DNA of 37,500 bases from Chrysomallon squamiferum (GCA_012295275.1 CM022665.1:3391667-3429166), one strand, 5' to 3'. Positions 27,624 through 37,500 are shown, numbered from the stretch's first letter. Notes: generated by a model not told the origin, from the sequence alone. Program-made: numbers and translations.

Positions 27624-28049
27624 TTCAGACAGTGATTTAAAATGTTGTTCCTTGTAAAATTCGACTGACTACGATTGTAGAAAGGTATCATAAAATGTAC
27701 TTTTTAATGTGTTCTGTGTCATGTAATTTGGTGATTATATTAAAATAATAAATAAAAGCTTCGTGTCGTTGCAATAAAATAAACTAGATTTGCTATCGGA
27801 TTATTGCTACAGGATCAAAGGCATCGTAAAGAGAGTCAGTTAGGTGAGTGAATGCTGATGCAAAAACACAACAAAACACTCCGAGCTGCATAAATGAAGC
27901 CATGGTCAGTGTTTGTGGTGAAACGCAAAAACACCCCCGTTCAGAGAAACATTGTATAATGAAGTTCTGTAACTTGTGTTCTCGGCTGATAACCAGCAGC
28001 AGTTCAAACACACTGCACAACAACACTAGGTAATGCAGTAATACACAGA

Positions 28050-28230
28050 CTGATGTCTGAACAATGCCATAAAGCTACTGAGATACTGCAAACAGGGGCA
28101 ACTTACCAGACTGTATGTAGCAAGGCACTTTCGTGTCTCCAGACAGACCATCTTCGACTGTTTGTAGTGCAGAGGGAGGCAGGAATTGTCATTACAAGAC
28201 CAATACGATGTAATGTTTTGGTGCCAACAG
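28050..28230 (+). pseudogene. Decayed transposase N-terminal fragment, Tc1/mariner-like
   Basis: Plus-strand reading gives KATEILQTGATYQTVCSKAL, then in another frame a DRPSS-type segment (about 28145), echoing the helix-turn-helix region of Tc1-like transposases (A..ML..G.....VA..F followed by DRPRSGRPR). It is short, frame-shifted and without ends or a catalytic core. The base composition is less AT-rich than the flanks. The assignment is a pattern judgement and could be wrong. Confidence 0.35.
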
Positions 28231-28699
28231 AAGGTAAGATGGCCAGTTGCCAAGTGGAGGATGGTTTTCTCTTGTCACGTGCCAATGGAAGCTCATGTGC
28301 ACATATGCCTATGTAAATTTAAGGTGGATTATATTTATTTGTTTGACCGATATAGTGATTTTATAGTATGCAACAAACAAAAAACAAAAAACAAAAACAA
28401 ATGAATAATATAATGTTACATTTTATTTTTAATGCACTTTTCTAACATGCAGTCTCAGTCTGTGCTCATGCATAATGTCTTAACTTACTTGACACATTTC
28501 ATACCTTTGCCACACAATTTTTGATTTTCAATTTGTTTTTAACATTCACAAGAAAATGTTTTGTCTATATTATTATATTAATTGGTAGAGCATGCCATGT
28601 CAACGATAAAACGCTGTAGATGCTTATAATTATAAAATTTGACCTTTTAAAAAAACTATTTTACATTTATTATTATTATTCTAATGTTAACAGGAAATA

Positions 28700-28733
<34 letters not shown>

Positions 28734-28790
28734 ATCCATATAGACATGAAAGCAAACACTGTAGTCTTTGAGAAATCTATCATGAGGCCC

Positions 28791-28813
28791 TGGTTGGAAC
28801 GGGTAATAGCTCA
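28791..28813 (+). repeat. Dispersed motif, copy 3
   Basis: TGGTTGGAACGGGTAATAGC followed by TCA; related to 6121-6150 and 11271-11290. Confidence 0.3.
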
Positions 28814-29011
28814 AGGATTGCATCAAAAATATTGTAGTTAACTTTCGATTGCTAGCGTAATTTGGAAAAATGATTTTGTATAATTACAAGCTTTTTTTGT
28901 TATCAGGTTTTACTGGGAGCATTCTTTGCTTTTACGAATTACTGGCGAAGTTGTCACCTACATCTAGCAAATACACTGCAACGATTTCAAGAATGGTCTT
29001 GTATCAAGATT

Positions 29012-29101
29012 GTCTTCTGCGCTAATCTTACTTTTTTCTGTTTGTTTTTATAATTTCCTTTTTTATATTTTTAAAGCTATTTTTGAGCGTAAGGTGTATT
29101 T
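29012..29101 (+). repeat. Dispersed direct repeat, copy A
   Basis: About 90 bases sharing TTCTGCGCTAATCTTAC and TTTTTAAAGCTATTTTTGA with copy B at 35228-35314, in the same order and orientation with small length differences in the T-rich middle. Probably two members of an unnamed interspersed family. Confidence 0.75.
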
Positions 29102-29647
29102 ACCTGATTGGAATTTAGGTATATATGGAATTCAGAAAAAGAAGATTTTATAAAATAAAAATATCTTCCGCAAAATATATACTTCCAATGAAACAATAAT
29201 ATAAGCTGAATGAGATGAAAGTTGCAGTTTTCTTCATCACCGACGTAAAATCTTAGTGCTAGTAAAGGCTATATAATAATAAAGATACATTTTTATGTAC
29301 CATTTCCTCCTGAACACACGGACAAAAACTGAATGGATAATGAATTATACTGTAATAATACTTTACATGCAGTGTACGGTGATGTAAATGTAAATGGAAT
29401 AGAAGATGAATTTCACTTGGCTAAGATTTAAGAAGTGACACTGGAAATTTGAGAGCCTCTTTCAGTGTGAGAGTGGTTTTTATGAAACAAATGTCAAACA
29501 AAAGAGGAGACTGATTAAGGAAATTTCTACTGAGCGATCTGCTATGCAGTTAAGTATGCAGTATATTCTGAACCAAGTTTCAAACATAATATTAATTTTT
29601 CCCATTGACACTAATTAACCACATTTATTCCATCATCCTTTGAAAAT

Positions 29648-29842
29648 TTCGCTGCTTTTCAAAAATCATAGACCGTGACATATAGCCTATTCATGATCTA
29701 GGACGACAGTGAGTAGTGAAGATTTTTATAGATTTGCTGCTTTTGAAAAATCCACGACAGTAACGTAAACTATGTATTCATAGACCGTGACATGTACCCT
29801 ATTCATGATCTAGGACGAAAATGAATAGTGAAGATTTTTTTA
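29648..29842 (+). repeat. Tandem duplication of about 85-112 bp
   Basis: A segment with CATAGACCGTGACAT and CCTATTCATGATCTAGGACG and ending TAGTGAAGATTTTT occurs at 29667-29728 and again from 29779, a 112-bp offset. The leading GCTGCTTTT.AAAAATC is also present twice (about 29651 and 29736, an 85-bp offset), so the second copy has an internal insertion of about 27 bases. Confidence 0.85.
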
Positions 29843-30634
29843 TCTAAACAACAGCCGTTGAGTAACAACATAACTATAAAGAGACTGGAATAACGAAGAG
29901 ACAGGTCGACGAAAGCGTAGAAAGCGGAACTCAAGGAACATGTACGTATAGTCTCTGTTAATGGCTGCATATGACACAAGTATGTCACAATGTGGCTTTT
30001 TAATTTTTATTTATTTTTTAGACATTACAGTTATACGTACTTCATTTGGTGTTAAATATGACACATAGCCGAAATATACTGATACAGTTACTGCTTTTCT
30101 TTTGCTACTTTTTATTCACTGTTTTTATTTTTATTTAGTTGTTATTATGATTTTTAATGCAAAAGAGTATGTGGATGAACTGTCATGACACTGTTATGTC
30201 AACGTAATGAATACATACTCTATAACTGTACTATGACTTAATCAACGATTAGCTGTCATTTATTAAATATAATTGATGTCTGGCGAACTGTAATATATAG
30301 AGGTAGACACGGACGTGTATTGTCTGTTACGTTTATTAACTTATTCAGTTTCATGTGTAGCCTATTTTATCTCGGTGTGTCGTTCACTAAAAATATGATA
30401 CCCATTTTTCTCGACTAACTGACAGTTTTCTTAGTATTTGATTCAATAGCGGTTAACTGCAGGCTTACGATGTTTCTTTTTTACACTTAGAGATTCAGGT
30501 TATTTTATTTTTCCAATGCAGTCATAAGGTGTTTAGAGGAAAAAAAAAAAGAAAAAAAGAAAAGAAAAGAACAACGAAACGGTAAATTGTGTTATTATTT
30601 TAAAACAATTATCCTTTCTTTTACTTTCTTGTAT

Positions 30635-30636
<2 letters not shown>

Positions 30637-30665
<29 letters not shown>
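30637..30665. repeat. (TTTC)n array
   Basis: A tetranucleotide array forming a pyrimidine tract just before the TATCAG acceptor at 30698. Confidence 0.9.
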
Positions 30666-30667
<2 letters not shown>

Positions 30668-30702
30668 TACCCATTTTCTTTAAAATAATTTATATCAGTT
30701 CC

Positions 30703-31905
30703 ATGCCTGACAATCACAATCAAGAGTTCTCATTTGGTGTTTTCCCGCTCCAGCCTGTGCTCCCTGACGTGACAAACAAGGTGGGCCACGTGTCTAGAAA
30801 AAGAAGGCGCTCACGTCGAAGTCTGCGGAACCTAAGAAAACAGAAGAAGAGGGATTTTTACGTCATGGGACAAATTCTAGAAGTCTACAGAAAGTTCACG
30901 ACTTATTTTTATCAAATGCGTAAAGCCGTTTTCATTTAATTAAAATTTATAAGTGTAGCGTTACAGCAGTGATTCTCTGTTTCATATAATTATCATATAA
31001 AAATCTTATGTTTATGTATAATCGTGTTAATATTAAAATCTAGCCTGAGTCATTAAATATTAAAACACATCTTATTACAGAAATATATTTCTGGGTTGGA
31101 AAGCAAAGACTTTTGAGGTTTATGTGTTTTAGTATTTGTAGTGACTTTTGTGTTTTGTTAACTGTTTTTTTTTTATTTTTTTTTTTTAATGTTTTTATAA
31201 CACGTATTCGTGCTATGTAACTAAAAATACTGTTATTTATTTTCTTATGTGTTGAGATTGCAGTCAATACACACAGATGGAAATGTGGCCTTAAATATTT
31301 TTTTTTTTCTGACGTCTAAATTCATAGTGTTCGCGAACTGACGACTTCTTTTTTACTTTTTTTTTTTTTTTTTTTTTATTATTATAAGCTCAGTGAGATA
31401 ATAGTTAATGAGTTTCAAAACCTTTACATTTATGGATAATATTTATTTGTAGAGTCACTCACGTCTTCAGCTAGTTCATCAGTTAGACGACGCGTACCCG
31501 CTCCAAAACAGCTGAAAAGAAAAACAAAAATTCCGGACAGACAAATTCGTGAGCTGGATCAGATTGTTGACAACATGATGCAGGATGGCGAGATCAGGCG
31601 ACTAGCAAGAAAGGAAGCAGAATTAAATAAATTTTTTGAAAAAGATGTTCGTCTCAGCAGAAATGAGATGAATGCAGCTTCGTGCGCCTTCGATGAATTT
31701 AAGGCTCATATTCTTAAGGAACTGACGAAGATGACGCCTTTCGAATGGAGCTATTTAAACGACGGTTCATATTATGATGGAACAAAGGTCAGTGTGGTAG
31801 CTATTTCATAATTTGTAACAATCGAACAATTTGTGAATCATTAAATAACCGAAACTACCCTTCATGCTGTATAAAGTTTATGTTAAAATAGACTGAACAT
31901 TATAT

Positions 31906-31940
<35 letters not shown>

Positions 31941-32690
31941 TTGTGCAGTTTTCTTTCTATTCTTTTTTCTTCTTCTTCTTGTTATTACTGTGGTTGTTGT
32001 TATTCTTTATTTTATTTTGTCTCTACTTGTTGTTTTCTCAAGACAGAAAAAAAAATTCCATTTTCTTTAGATCAGTGCAAATGATTTGCTTCAAAAAGAA
32101 GAAAAAATTCAACTGTATCTACTTTAAAGTCCTGCTTCCAAACAATCATCCGTGTACAATCGTTCGTTCATCTCTACAATACGGAGAAAATAAACTGTTA
32201 ATTATATAATATTTTATTTTACTGTGCAGGTCAAGTGTGCTGATGAAAGTGACTGTTTGTTAATCCCCAATATACGCAACGTAAAGGCAGTGTATACAGA
32301 CGCACCCTACGCACAATGTTTCGTCAGATTCATCGGCAGATTCAAAATCTCTGAAGAAGTAGACATTTTAGACGGAAATTATATAAGTGCAGTGAAATTT
32401 CGGGAATATGTTTTTCAGCATTTGGAAAGCATAATGAAAAACTCACAGTTCACGAAGTGGGAACGTAAGCAGTTTTACCTAGAAGTTATTGTTTTATCGT
32501 TTTTCTTTTTCTGTTGCCGTTGCCAATTTTATTATTTTTGTAGCTATTGTCGCCTCTTGTTCTTCTTCTTCTTCTTCTTCTTCTTCTCCTTCTTCTAATT
32601 GTCTTTGGTTGAATATGCATCATGTTTGTTCAGTGGTATTTTTGATTGTTGTTTTAATTTCCTTATTTCCTTTTTCTTCTTTGTTCCCCA

Positions 32691-32722
<32 letters not shown>

Positions 32723-33994
32723 TCTTTTTCTATTAATATATTAAATACAGGACAAATCATTTATGGAAAATCCCCGAGTTTCTGCGTGCACTACAGCGAT
32801 CCTAGTAAAAGGCAACATTTTGACATGGATATTGTGCCTGCTCTAGAAATACGGCAATGGCCAAGTCATGCAAACTCTTTAGACTTTCTTGGGAAAGAAG
32901 AATCTGACAAGATAAAAGAGAAAGGCTTCCATGTTGTTTCCAAAATCAGGAAAGGTAAATTTTAATATTTGCGTAAGTTAACTATTATAATTAAATAACC
33001 TATTTAAAATTATCTTTCATCCACAAAATGTATTAATTTCGATACTGTACGATTACTCTGATCTGCTCTTTTTACTTAAAATTTTCGGATACTTAGGAAT
33101 TTCTTGTTTGTCAGTGTTGTAGCGTCAGCCACCTTAGCTGACGTAATCTCTAATGTACAATAAAAAAGTGTATTTTAGAAGATGAACGCAAATTAGATAA
33201 CTAGATTCCAGCATTCACATATATAAAATTATATTACATTCTTAATGTTTTGAAGATTATCATAGATTACAACAATAATAGATATATAAATAAATAAATA
33301 TATAATATAATATAATATAATATAATATAATATAATATAATATAATATAATATAATATAATATAATATAATAAAACTGTAAAAAAGGAAGATAAAATGAT
33401 TTCCTGGAACTTTGATTTTATTAACTATTTATTTATTATATTTTAGTTTTCAATATCATTTTGACTTCCATTTCAGATAGGCGTTTGTGGTCGATGTCGT
33501 TTTGTCAGGCTGAGAAAAAATTAACTAAATATGCTGACAAACGTACACCTGCTGAAAGTAAAACTTGCAGAAAAGCGGTAATGCGAATCCTGAAAAGAAT
33601 TCTGGAAATCACTAAAACAAACTCATCAGACACAATCCCAAATGAAAATCGGGTCATGAACATATTACGAAACGCTGCTAATCGCATTCGAGCAGAAAAT
33701 CCCAAATTTGGAGTTAACTTCAAAGTGAAGAGATTTTCAACCTATTATTTGCGCACGTTAATGTGGACATTGTTTTACAAAGTGTACAACGAACGCCATA
33801 TGTGGCAGAGTAAGTCAAAGTCAGACAGGTTGTGCCAGACACTGATCCAGCTTCAGAAGTGGATGACAGGCAAAGTGGAAATAAATCATTTCTTCTTGCC
33901 TGAACTGGAACTGATGAACCATGTAACCCGAAAAGAACGAGAATTCATATATCTCATCGCTCGCATTACATTCAAAATGTTTTGTGACCGATGA
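30703..33994 (+). CDS. cGAS-like receptor (cGLR), Mab21/nucleotidyltransferase protein
   Basis: Five exons, 30703-30919, 31453-31787, 32230-32464, 32751-32954 and 33477-33994, join in frame (phases 1, 0, 1, 1) into 502 residues; human cGAS has 522. Such enzymes sense nucleic acid or other ligands and make cyclic dinucleotides that activate STING. Residues 31-50 and 84-98 are very basic, like the cGAS N-terminal tail. The nucleotidyltransferase core has LNDGSYYDGTKV with G177-S178, then E190 and D192 (cGAS E225, D227), and D289 in MDIVPALE (cGAS D319), so the catalytic triad is complete. WSMSF (335-339) and STYYLRT (418-424) match the Mab21 helical lobe. The cGAS zinc-thumb cluster is missing: only one Cys (361) lies there, and cGAS R376 corresponds to Ser336. 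The ATG follows a possible acceptor (TATCAG|TTCC, 30698), so an untranslated exon, or further N-terminal coding, may lie upstream. Exon 1 is joined by frame and splice sites alone and is the least certain. Confidence 0.9.
31899..31943. repeat. (TTTA)n array in cGLR intron 2
   Basis: A short tetranucleotide array. Confidence 0.9.
33301..33372. repeat. (TATAA)n pentanucleotide array in cGLR intron 4
   Basis: About 14 perfect copies of a 5-bp TATAA unit inside the last intron. Confidence 0.97.
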
Positions 33995-34681
33995 AAGGAA
34001 GAATGAAAAGACAGTTTTGTTGATGTTTGATTCTTGATTGTTATGATCGATGTTACATCAAATGAAATTGTGTCTAATTTCCTGACTAGAGTACCACTCA
34101 TTTAAAAGATGCCGTGTAGATGATGGGCAACTGTACTGTTAATAGGGCAAGTGATTCTGTACTAATACCAGCATAAAATCACGTAATACATTTAACAACC
34201 ATTAACACAAAAATATAGTAGGGTGTGTTTAAACACTATTCATTCATGCATATATTTCTTATAAATGTTTCAATGAAACTATTTAACTATTTAGAAATAT
34301 ATGTGATATAAATGAAATAGAATGAAACATTACTAGTGTTTTAGGACGTGTGCTTAGGGTCACAACAATATCCAGTCCGTATCATACAAGGTTCGTGTTA
34401 TTATTAACAACATGTCGTGAAATATTTCAAAAAATTAAAACGAATGCTAATATGTTTTTTACTGGAGTGCATACTGGGCTGAATTCACTTGTTAGATACG
34501 AGTCGTTTTTATCAAACGTTCTTCTGTGAGGTGAATACAAAATATTTCTTGCAGGTGTTCGGTAACATCAGCTCAGTTTCACACGACGCGCATGGAAAAA
34601 TTTCATTTCACAGTCGTCAGTATGTTTTATAAAGCGTTCAAGTCACGTCAACCATTTATACATTTCTTTAAACATAGCTGT

Positions 34682-34716
<35 letters not shown>

Positions 34717-34805
34717 ATCATTTTTACTTGTTTTTTTTCTCTCTCTGTCTTTAGCTTTCTAAACCAAAAATGTTTAACCGAAATTGTTTTAAATATTTAT
34801 TTATT

Positions 34806-34898
34806 TATTTGTTTGTTAGTTTGTTTGTTTGTTTGTTTGTTTGTTTGTTTGTTTGTTTGTTTGTTTGTTTGTTTGTTTGTTTGTTTGTTTGTTTGTTT
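34806..34898. repeat. (TTTG)n tetranucleotide array
   Basis: About 20 nearly perfect TTTG copies. The Phe/Val/Cys/Leu-repeating frame over it is an artefact. Confidence 0.96.
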
Positions 34899-35227
34899 AT
34901 TAACATGTTTATAGATTTATATATTAACTTATATCTTTTTCTTTCTTTTGTTATTTATTTATTTATTTACATATTCATTATTTGTCCGATGAGAAATTAC
35001 TGCTATCAAAAATTGAGCTTGGAATGAACTTTTCCGGCTGTAAAAACGATTCTCATACGTGTGTCAGTTAGAGTTATCTTTTCTTGTTTATGAAAGCGTC
35101 ATGTTTGTGTGTATTTTGCAGTAAGAGCAGAAAGTGGATTTTATCTTAACACTCATCAGAAGATCATGTTTAATACTTAATAAGAAATGCGAGCGTATTT
35201 TTTAAACATTACTTTTATTTTATCGTG

Positions 35228-35314
35228 TTCTTCTGCGCTAATCTTACTTTTTATGTTTGTTTTTATTTTTACTTTTTTATATTTTTAAAGCTATTTTTGA
35301 ACGTAAGATGTATA
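35228..35314 (+). repeat. Dispersed direct repeat, copy B
   Basis: Partner of 29012-29101: TTCTGCGCTAATCTTAC, a T-rich middle, then TTTTTAAAGCTATTTTTGA and ACGTAAGATGTAT versus GCGTAAGGTGTAT. It is followed by an A/TAA-rich tail. Confidence 0.75.
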
Positions 35315-35623
35315 AAAAAAAAAATAATAATAATAATAAAAAAAAAAAAAAAAAAAATTACCCCATTCACCCTTACAAAAATATAATAAAAAATAAATGA
35401 TGAAGTCTTAGAAATTAAAACTAAACTCTTGCCGAAATTATATTTATTTTGAAGATGGTATTCACAGCAACTGGAAAATAGTTGACTCAGATTTTCTTCT
35501 TTTTGCAGTTCTGTTTTTCGAAAACAAAACAAAAGATGTTATCAGCCTGAAAAGATACAATACATTTTCCATTGTCGTAATTAAAGTTTAGACGTAATAC
35601 AAATTACAAAATATTCTGAAAAG

Positions 35624-35666
<43 letters not shown>

Positions 35667-35887
35667 TTCGTATTTTTAGCTTACTAAAATCCAATTTCAC
35701 ATAATAAATCTCCAAAATGTGCAGTTTCAAACTTATTTATTTTAATGGTATAAACAAGGGGAAAAATGATGTCTGTGGGGTAATTAAATGTCCGGTACAG
35801 AAAAATCTTGCTTCTAGAGATCGCATATGATGTTGAAAATAAATGTTTTAAAAATACTGTTTATAAATTTTGAAACTGAGATTTTCC

Positions 35888-35944
35888 TGGGGGCGCCAGA
35901 AGCTAACCTTGGCTAGGGCACCAGATAGTCTAGCGCCGGTCCTG
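35888..35944 (-). repeat. GC-rich fragment resembling a hAT transposon end
   Basis: In very AT-rich DNA, a GC-rich 57-base island reads on the minus strand from CAGGACCGGCGCTAGAC into CCTAGCCAAGG and GGCGCCCCCAGG. Many hAT elements begin with CAGGGCCGGC-type terminal repeats. No partner end or target-site duplication was found, so it would be a solitary remnant. Confidence 0.3.
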
Positions 35945-36320
35945 TATATATATATATATATATACATATATAATGTGAAATTTTTTTAAAAATTAAAAGA
36001 AATAATAATAAAGAAAATTCAAATAGTTCAAAAAACCCAACAAAAAATACCCCATACAACAACAAACAAAAACAACAACAACAAAAAACAATCTACAGCT
36101 TCTATAACTGCCAAATCAATTAATTTGCGAAATCACTTGTATAAATTCATCCTTCACACTCTTTTTTTATGCTTTGTGAATTAAACACTGGAAAATGCTG
36201 CTACACACACACACAGACACAGACACAAACACACACACACACACCCATACACATACGCACAAACACACAGAAACACGCACATTACTTTATGGGATAGGTG
36301 AGAACATTATTATTTTCTGT

Positions 36321-36326
36321 TTTATT
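36321..36326 (-). terminator. Poly(A) signal AATAAA (minus) for the membrane-protein gene
   Basis: TTTATT on plus reads AATAAA on minus, 64 bases after the stop codon of the membrane-protein gene. A poly(A)/poly(T) run (about 36334-36372) lies between. Confidence 0.4.
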
Positions 36327-36330
36327 TATA

Positions 36331-36374
<44 letters not shown>

Positions 36375-36389
36375 ATAAACATTACCTCC

Positions 36390-37191
36390 TCACACGTCGA
36401 TGCTCTCCTCTTCTTTCACATCCTTGTTGTCTTTCTCGTTTTCTTCTTTTTCCTCTTTTTTCTCTTTCTTCTCTTTCTTCACGGCCGCGTAGATCGTTTC
36501 TCCTTTGGCCTCTTCGTACGACAGCGGATGAATGCCTTGCGACTCGTACTTGGGAGGCATGGTGGCTATCGTGAACATCGTGTCCGGTATTGGAAGTTTC
36601 TCTGGAATCTGGGTGATTTCAGCACTCTTAGACTTCCTGCATCTAATGCACAAACACAGAGTGAGGCAGACGACAAAGACGATGAACAAGAAGCCGAGAG
36701 CGATGGCTAAGATCATCCACAACGGGAAGCCTGCAATCTCAATGCTCTCGGTTTTGATGTAGTTCTTTGCTGCTGATGCGGCTTGAGCTGATGATGAACC
36801 GACGTCAGACACGACGTGTTCTTTGTCTATTACTTTGTTCGTTTCATCTGCTATAGGCAGGGTTGGGTCGGGAGAGATTCTGTCGGTGATCTCAGAAATG
36901 TCCTTTGCTTGGTTGTTCGCAGGTTCTGAAATTCAGTAATTTGTAATTCTTATTTGTGCTGGTTTGTGTTGTAAATTTTAATACATACATTTATACAGAA
37001 ACACATAACCGGACAGAAGGCGACACATATAAATACAAGCATACAAACATACACACATACAAACACATATAAATAGGCATATGCACACACATATACATAC
37101 ATACATACATACATACATACATACATAAATTCTGCCATTAAAAGGATATATTTACCTGTTTCTGTTTTGACATCCAAACGAGATGGACGAG
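36390..37191 (-). CDS. Single-pass membrane protein, unrecognised, 3' two exons (partial)
   Basis: On the minus strand, a 36-base exon (37191-37156; acceptor TTTTTAG, donor CAG|GTAAAT) joins in frame to the terminal exon 36925-36390 (acceptor TTTCAG). Together they encode 189 residues to TGA; the 5' part is off the window or unplaced. The order is a short polar Thr/Ser/Asp-rich presumably extracellular stretch, one hydrophobic segment (FPLWMILAIALGF then LFIVFVVCLTLCLCI), and a cytoplasmic tail. The membrane exit has four closely spaced Cys (C..C.C..C) followed by RK, suggesting palmitoylation. The tail has a PPKY (PPxY) motif, two tyrosines in YEEA and TIYAAV contexts, a Lys/Glu-rich segment, and ends ESIDV, a hydrophobic-x-hydrophobic class II PDZ-ligand pattern. 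A GTG often taken as a start at 36812 is internal. The family is unknown to me. Confidence 0.7.
37097..37127. repeat. (CATA)n array in intron
   Basis: A tetranucleotide array in the intron between the two visible exons of the minus-strand membrane-protein gene. Confidence 0.9.
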
Positions 37192-37500
37192 CTAAAAAAA
37201 GATTTAAAAAAATATAAATAAATAAATTACTTATTAATTAAGTTATAGACAATAACATACATACTCCAAAACAAATCGAATAAGATCAAATCAAACAGGA
37301 AAGAAAAGTTAACTGAAATATTCTCTCCATACAAAAAATATTAGCAGCATCGGCAATAAACTTAAACAACGTGAAAACATAGGCTGTTAAAATCATTCAC
37401 CTATTTCATTTTTTTGTTAATTTAGTTTCTTCTACTGGCCCATTCTTTTCCTGGCGACAAAAGCCTGAACTGTTTTCTTAATTCGAATGCGTTAAAAAAA

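Larger units (their letters stand above)
28330..30690. other. Intergenic or upstream introns of the cGAS-like gene
   Basis: No coding exon is recognised. Contents are (AT)n at 28708-28732, a dispersed motif, one member of an 85-90 bp repeat pair, a tandem duplication, and a TTTC array at 30637-30664 that immediately precedes the first coding exon. An untranslated first exon of the cGAS-like gene could lie here but I cannot place it. Confidence 0.45.
33995..36320. other. cGLR 3' flank and intergenic DNA
   Basis: There is no clear AATAAA soon after the cGLR stop; ATTAAA occurs near 34433. The rest is AT-rich with poly(A) at about 34685-34714, a TTTG array, TAA arrays (about 35317-35357, 35626-35664), TA at about 35944-35964 and CA at about 36205-36243. 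No gene is recognised. Confidence 0.5.

Noticed and set aside
27793-28033. Opposed frames of 61-77 codons, the minus one with a hydrophobic start
   Set aside because: Frames on both strands are open, no signal peptide cleavage pattern or family is convincing, and the stretch sits among transposon remnants.
36195-36762. Plus-strand frames across the membrane-protein exon
   Set aside because: Shadows of the minus-strand exon, with a CA array and a poly-Lys run from poly(A).

Overview
The window looks like AT-rich nuclear DNA from an invertebrate animal, most likely a mollusc or another lophotrochozoan. The evidence is multi-exon genes with GT-AG introns, very dense simple-sequence repeats (GA, CA, TA, TAA and others), decayed DNA transposons, and the types of gene present: a calponin/Mp20-like protein, a DGCR6 homologue, a divergent Cys-loop channel and a cGAS-like receptor. 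The species assignment is inference. All exon models were built by eye from splice sites and reading frame.

Layout, left to right. Positions 1-6800 have no confident coding gene. They hold microsatellites, a 25-bp minisatellite (2277-2541), and a possible leftward promoter near 3.8-3.95 kb with candidate non-coding exons. At 6903-8114 (+) is an intronless, complete Cys-loop ligand-gated ion channel subunit with degenerate ligand-binding residues. Positions 8.1-17.6 kb are repeat-rich and largely empty. At 17651-19189 (+) are the last three coding exons of a calponin/transgelin/Mp20 family protein; its short first coding exon is not certainly placed, and its first visible intron carries a 48-bp minisatellite. 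At 23983-25199 (+) is a complete four-exon DGCR6/gonadal (gdl) homologue of 191 residues. Positions 26.6-28.3 kb hold two decayed DNA-transposon remnants (hAT-like and Tc1-like) around a long composite microsatellite.

The most interesting locus is 30703-33994 (+). Five exons assemble into a 502-residue Mab21/nucleotidyltransferase protein resembling animal cGAS. It keeps the GS motif and all three catalytic acidic residues but lacks the cGAS zinc-thumb cysteines, so it is best called a cGAS-like receptor (cGLR), an innate-immune nucleotidyltransferase. At the right edge, 36390-37191 (-) are the last two exons of an unrecognised single-pass membrane protein with a PPxY motif and a class II PDZ-ligand-like C-terminus.

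These genes do not form an operon or an obvious pathway. They are ordinary neighbours on a eukaryotic chromosome, separated by kilobases of repeat-rich DNA.
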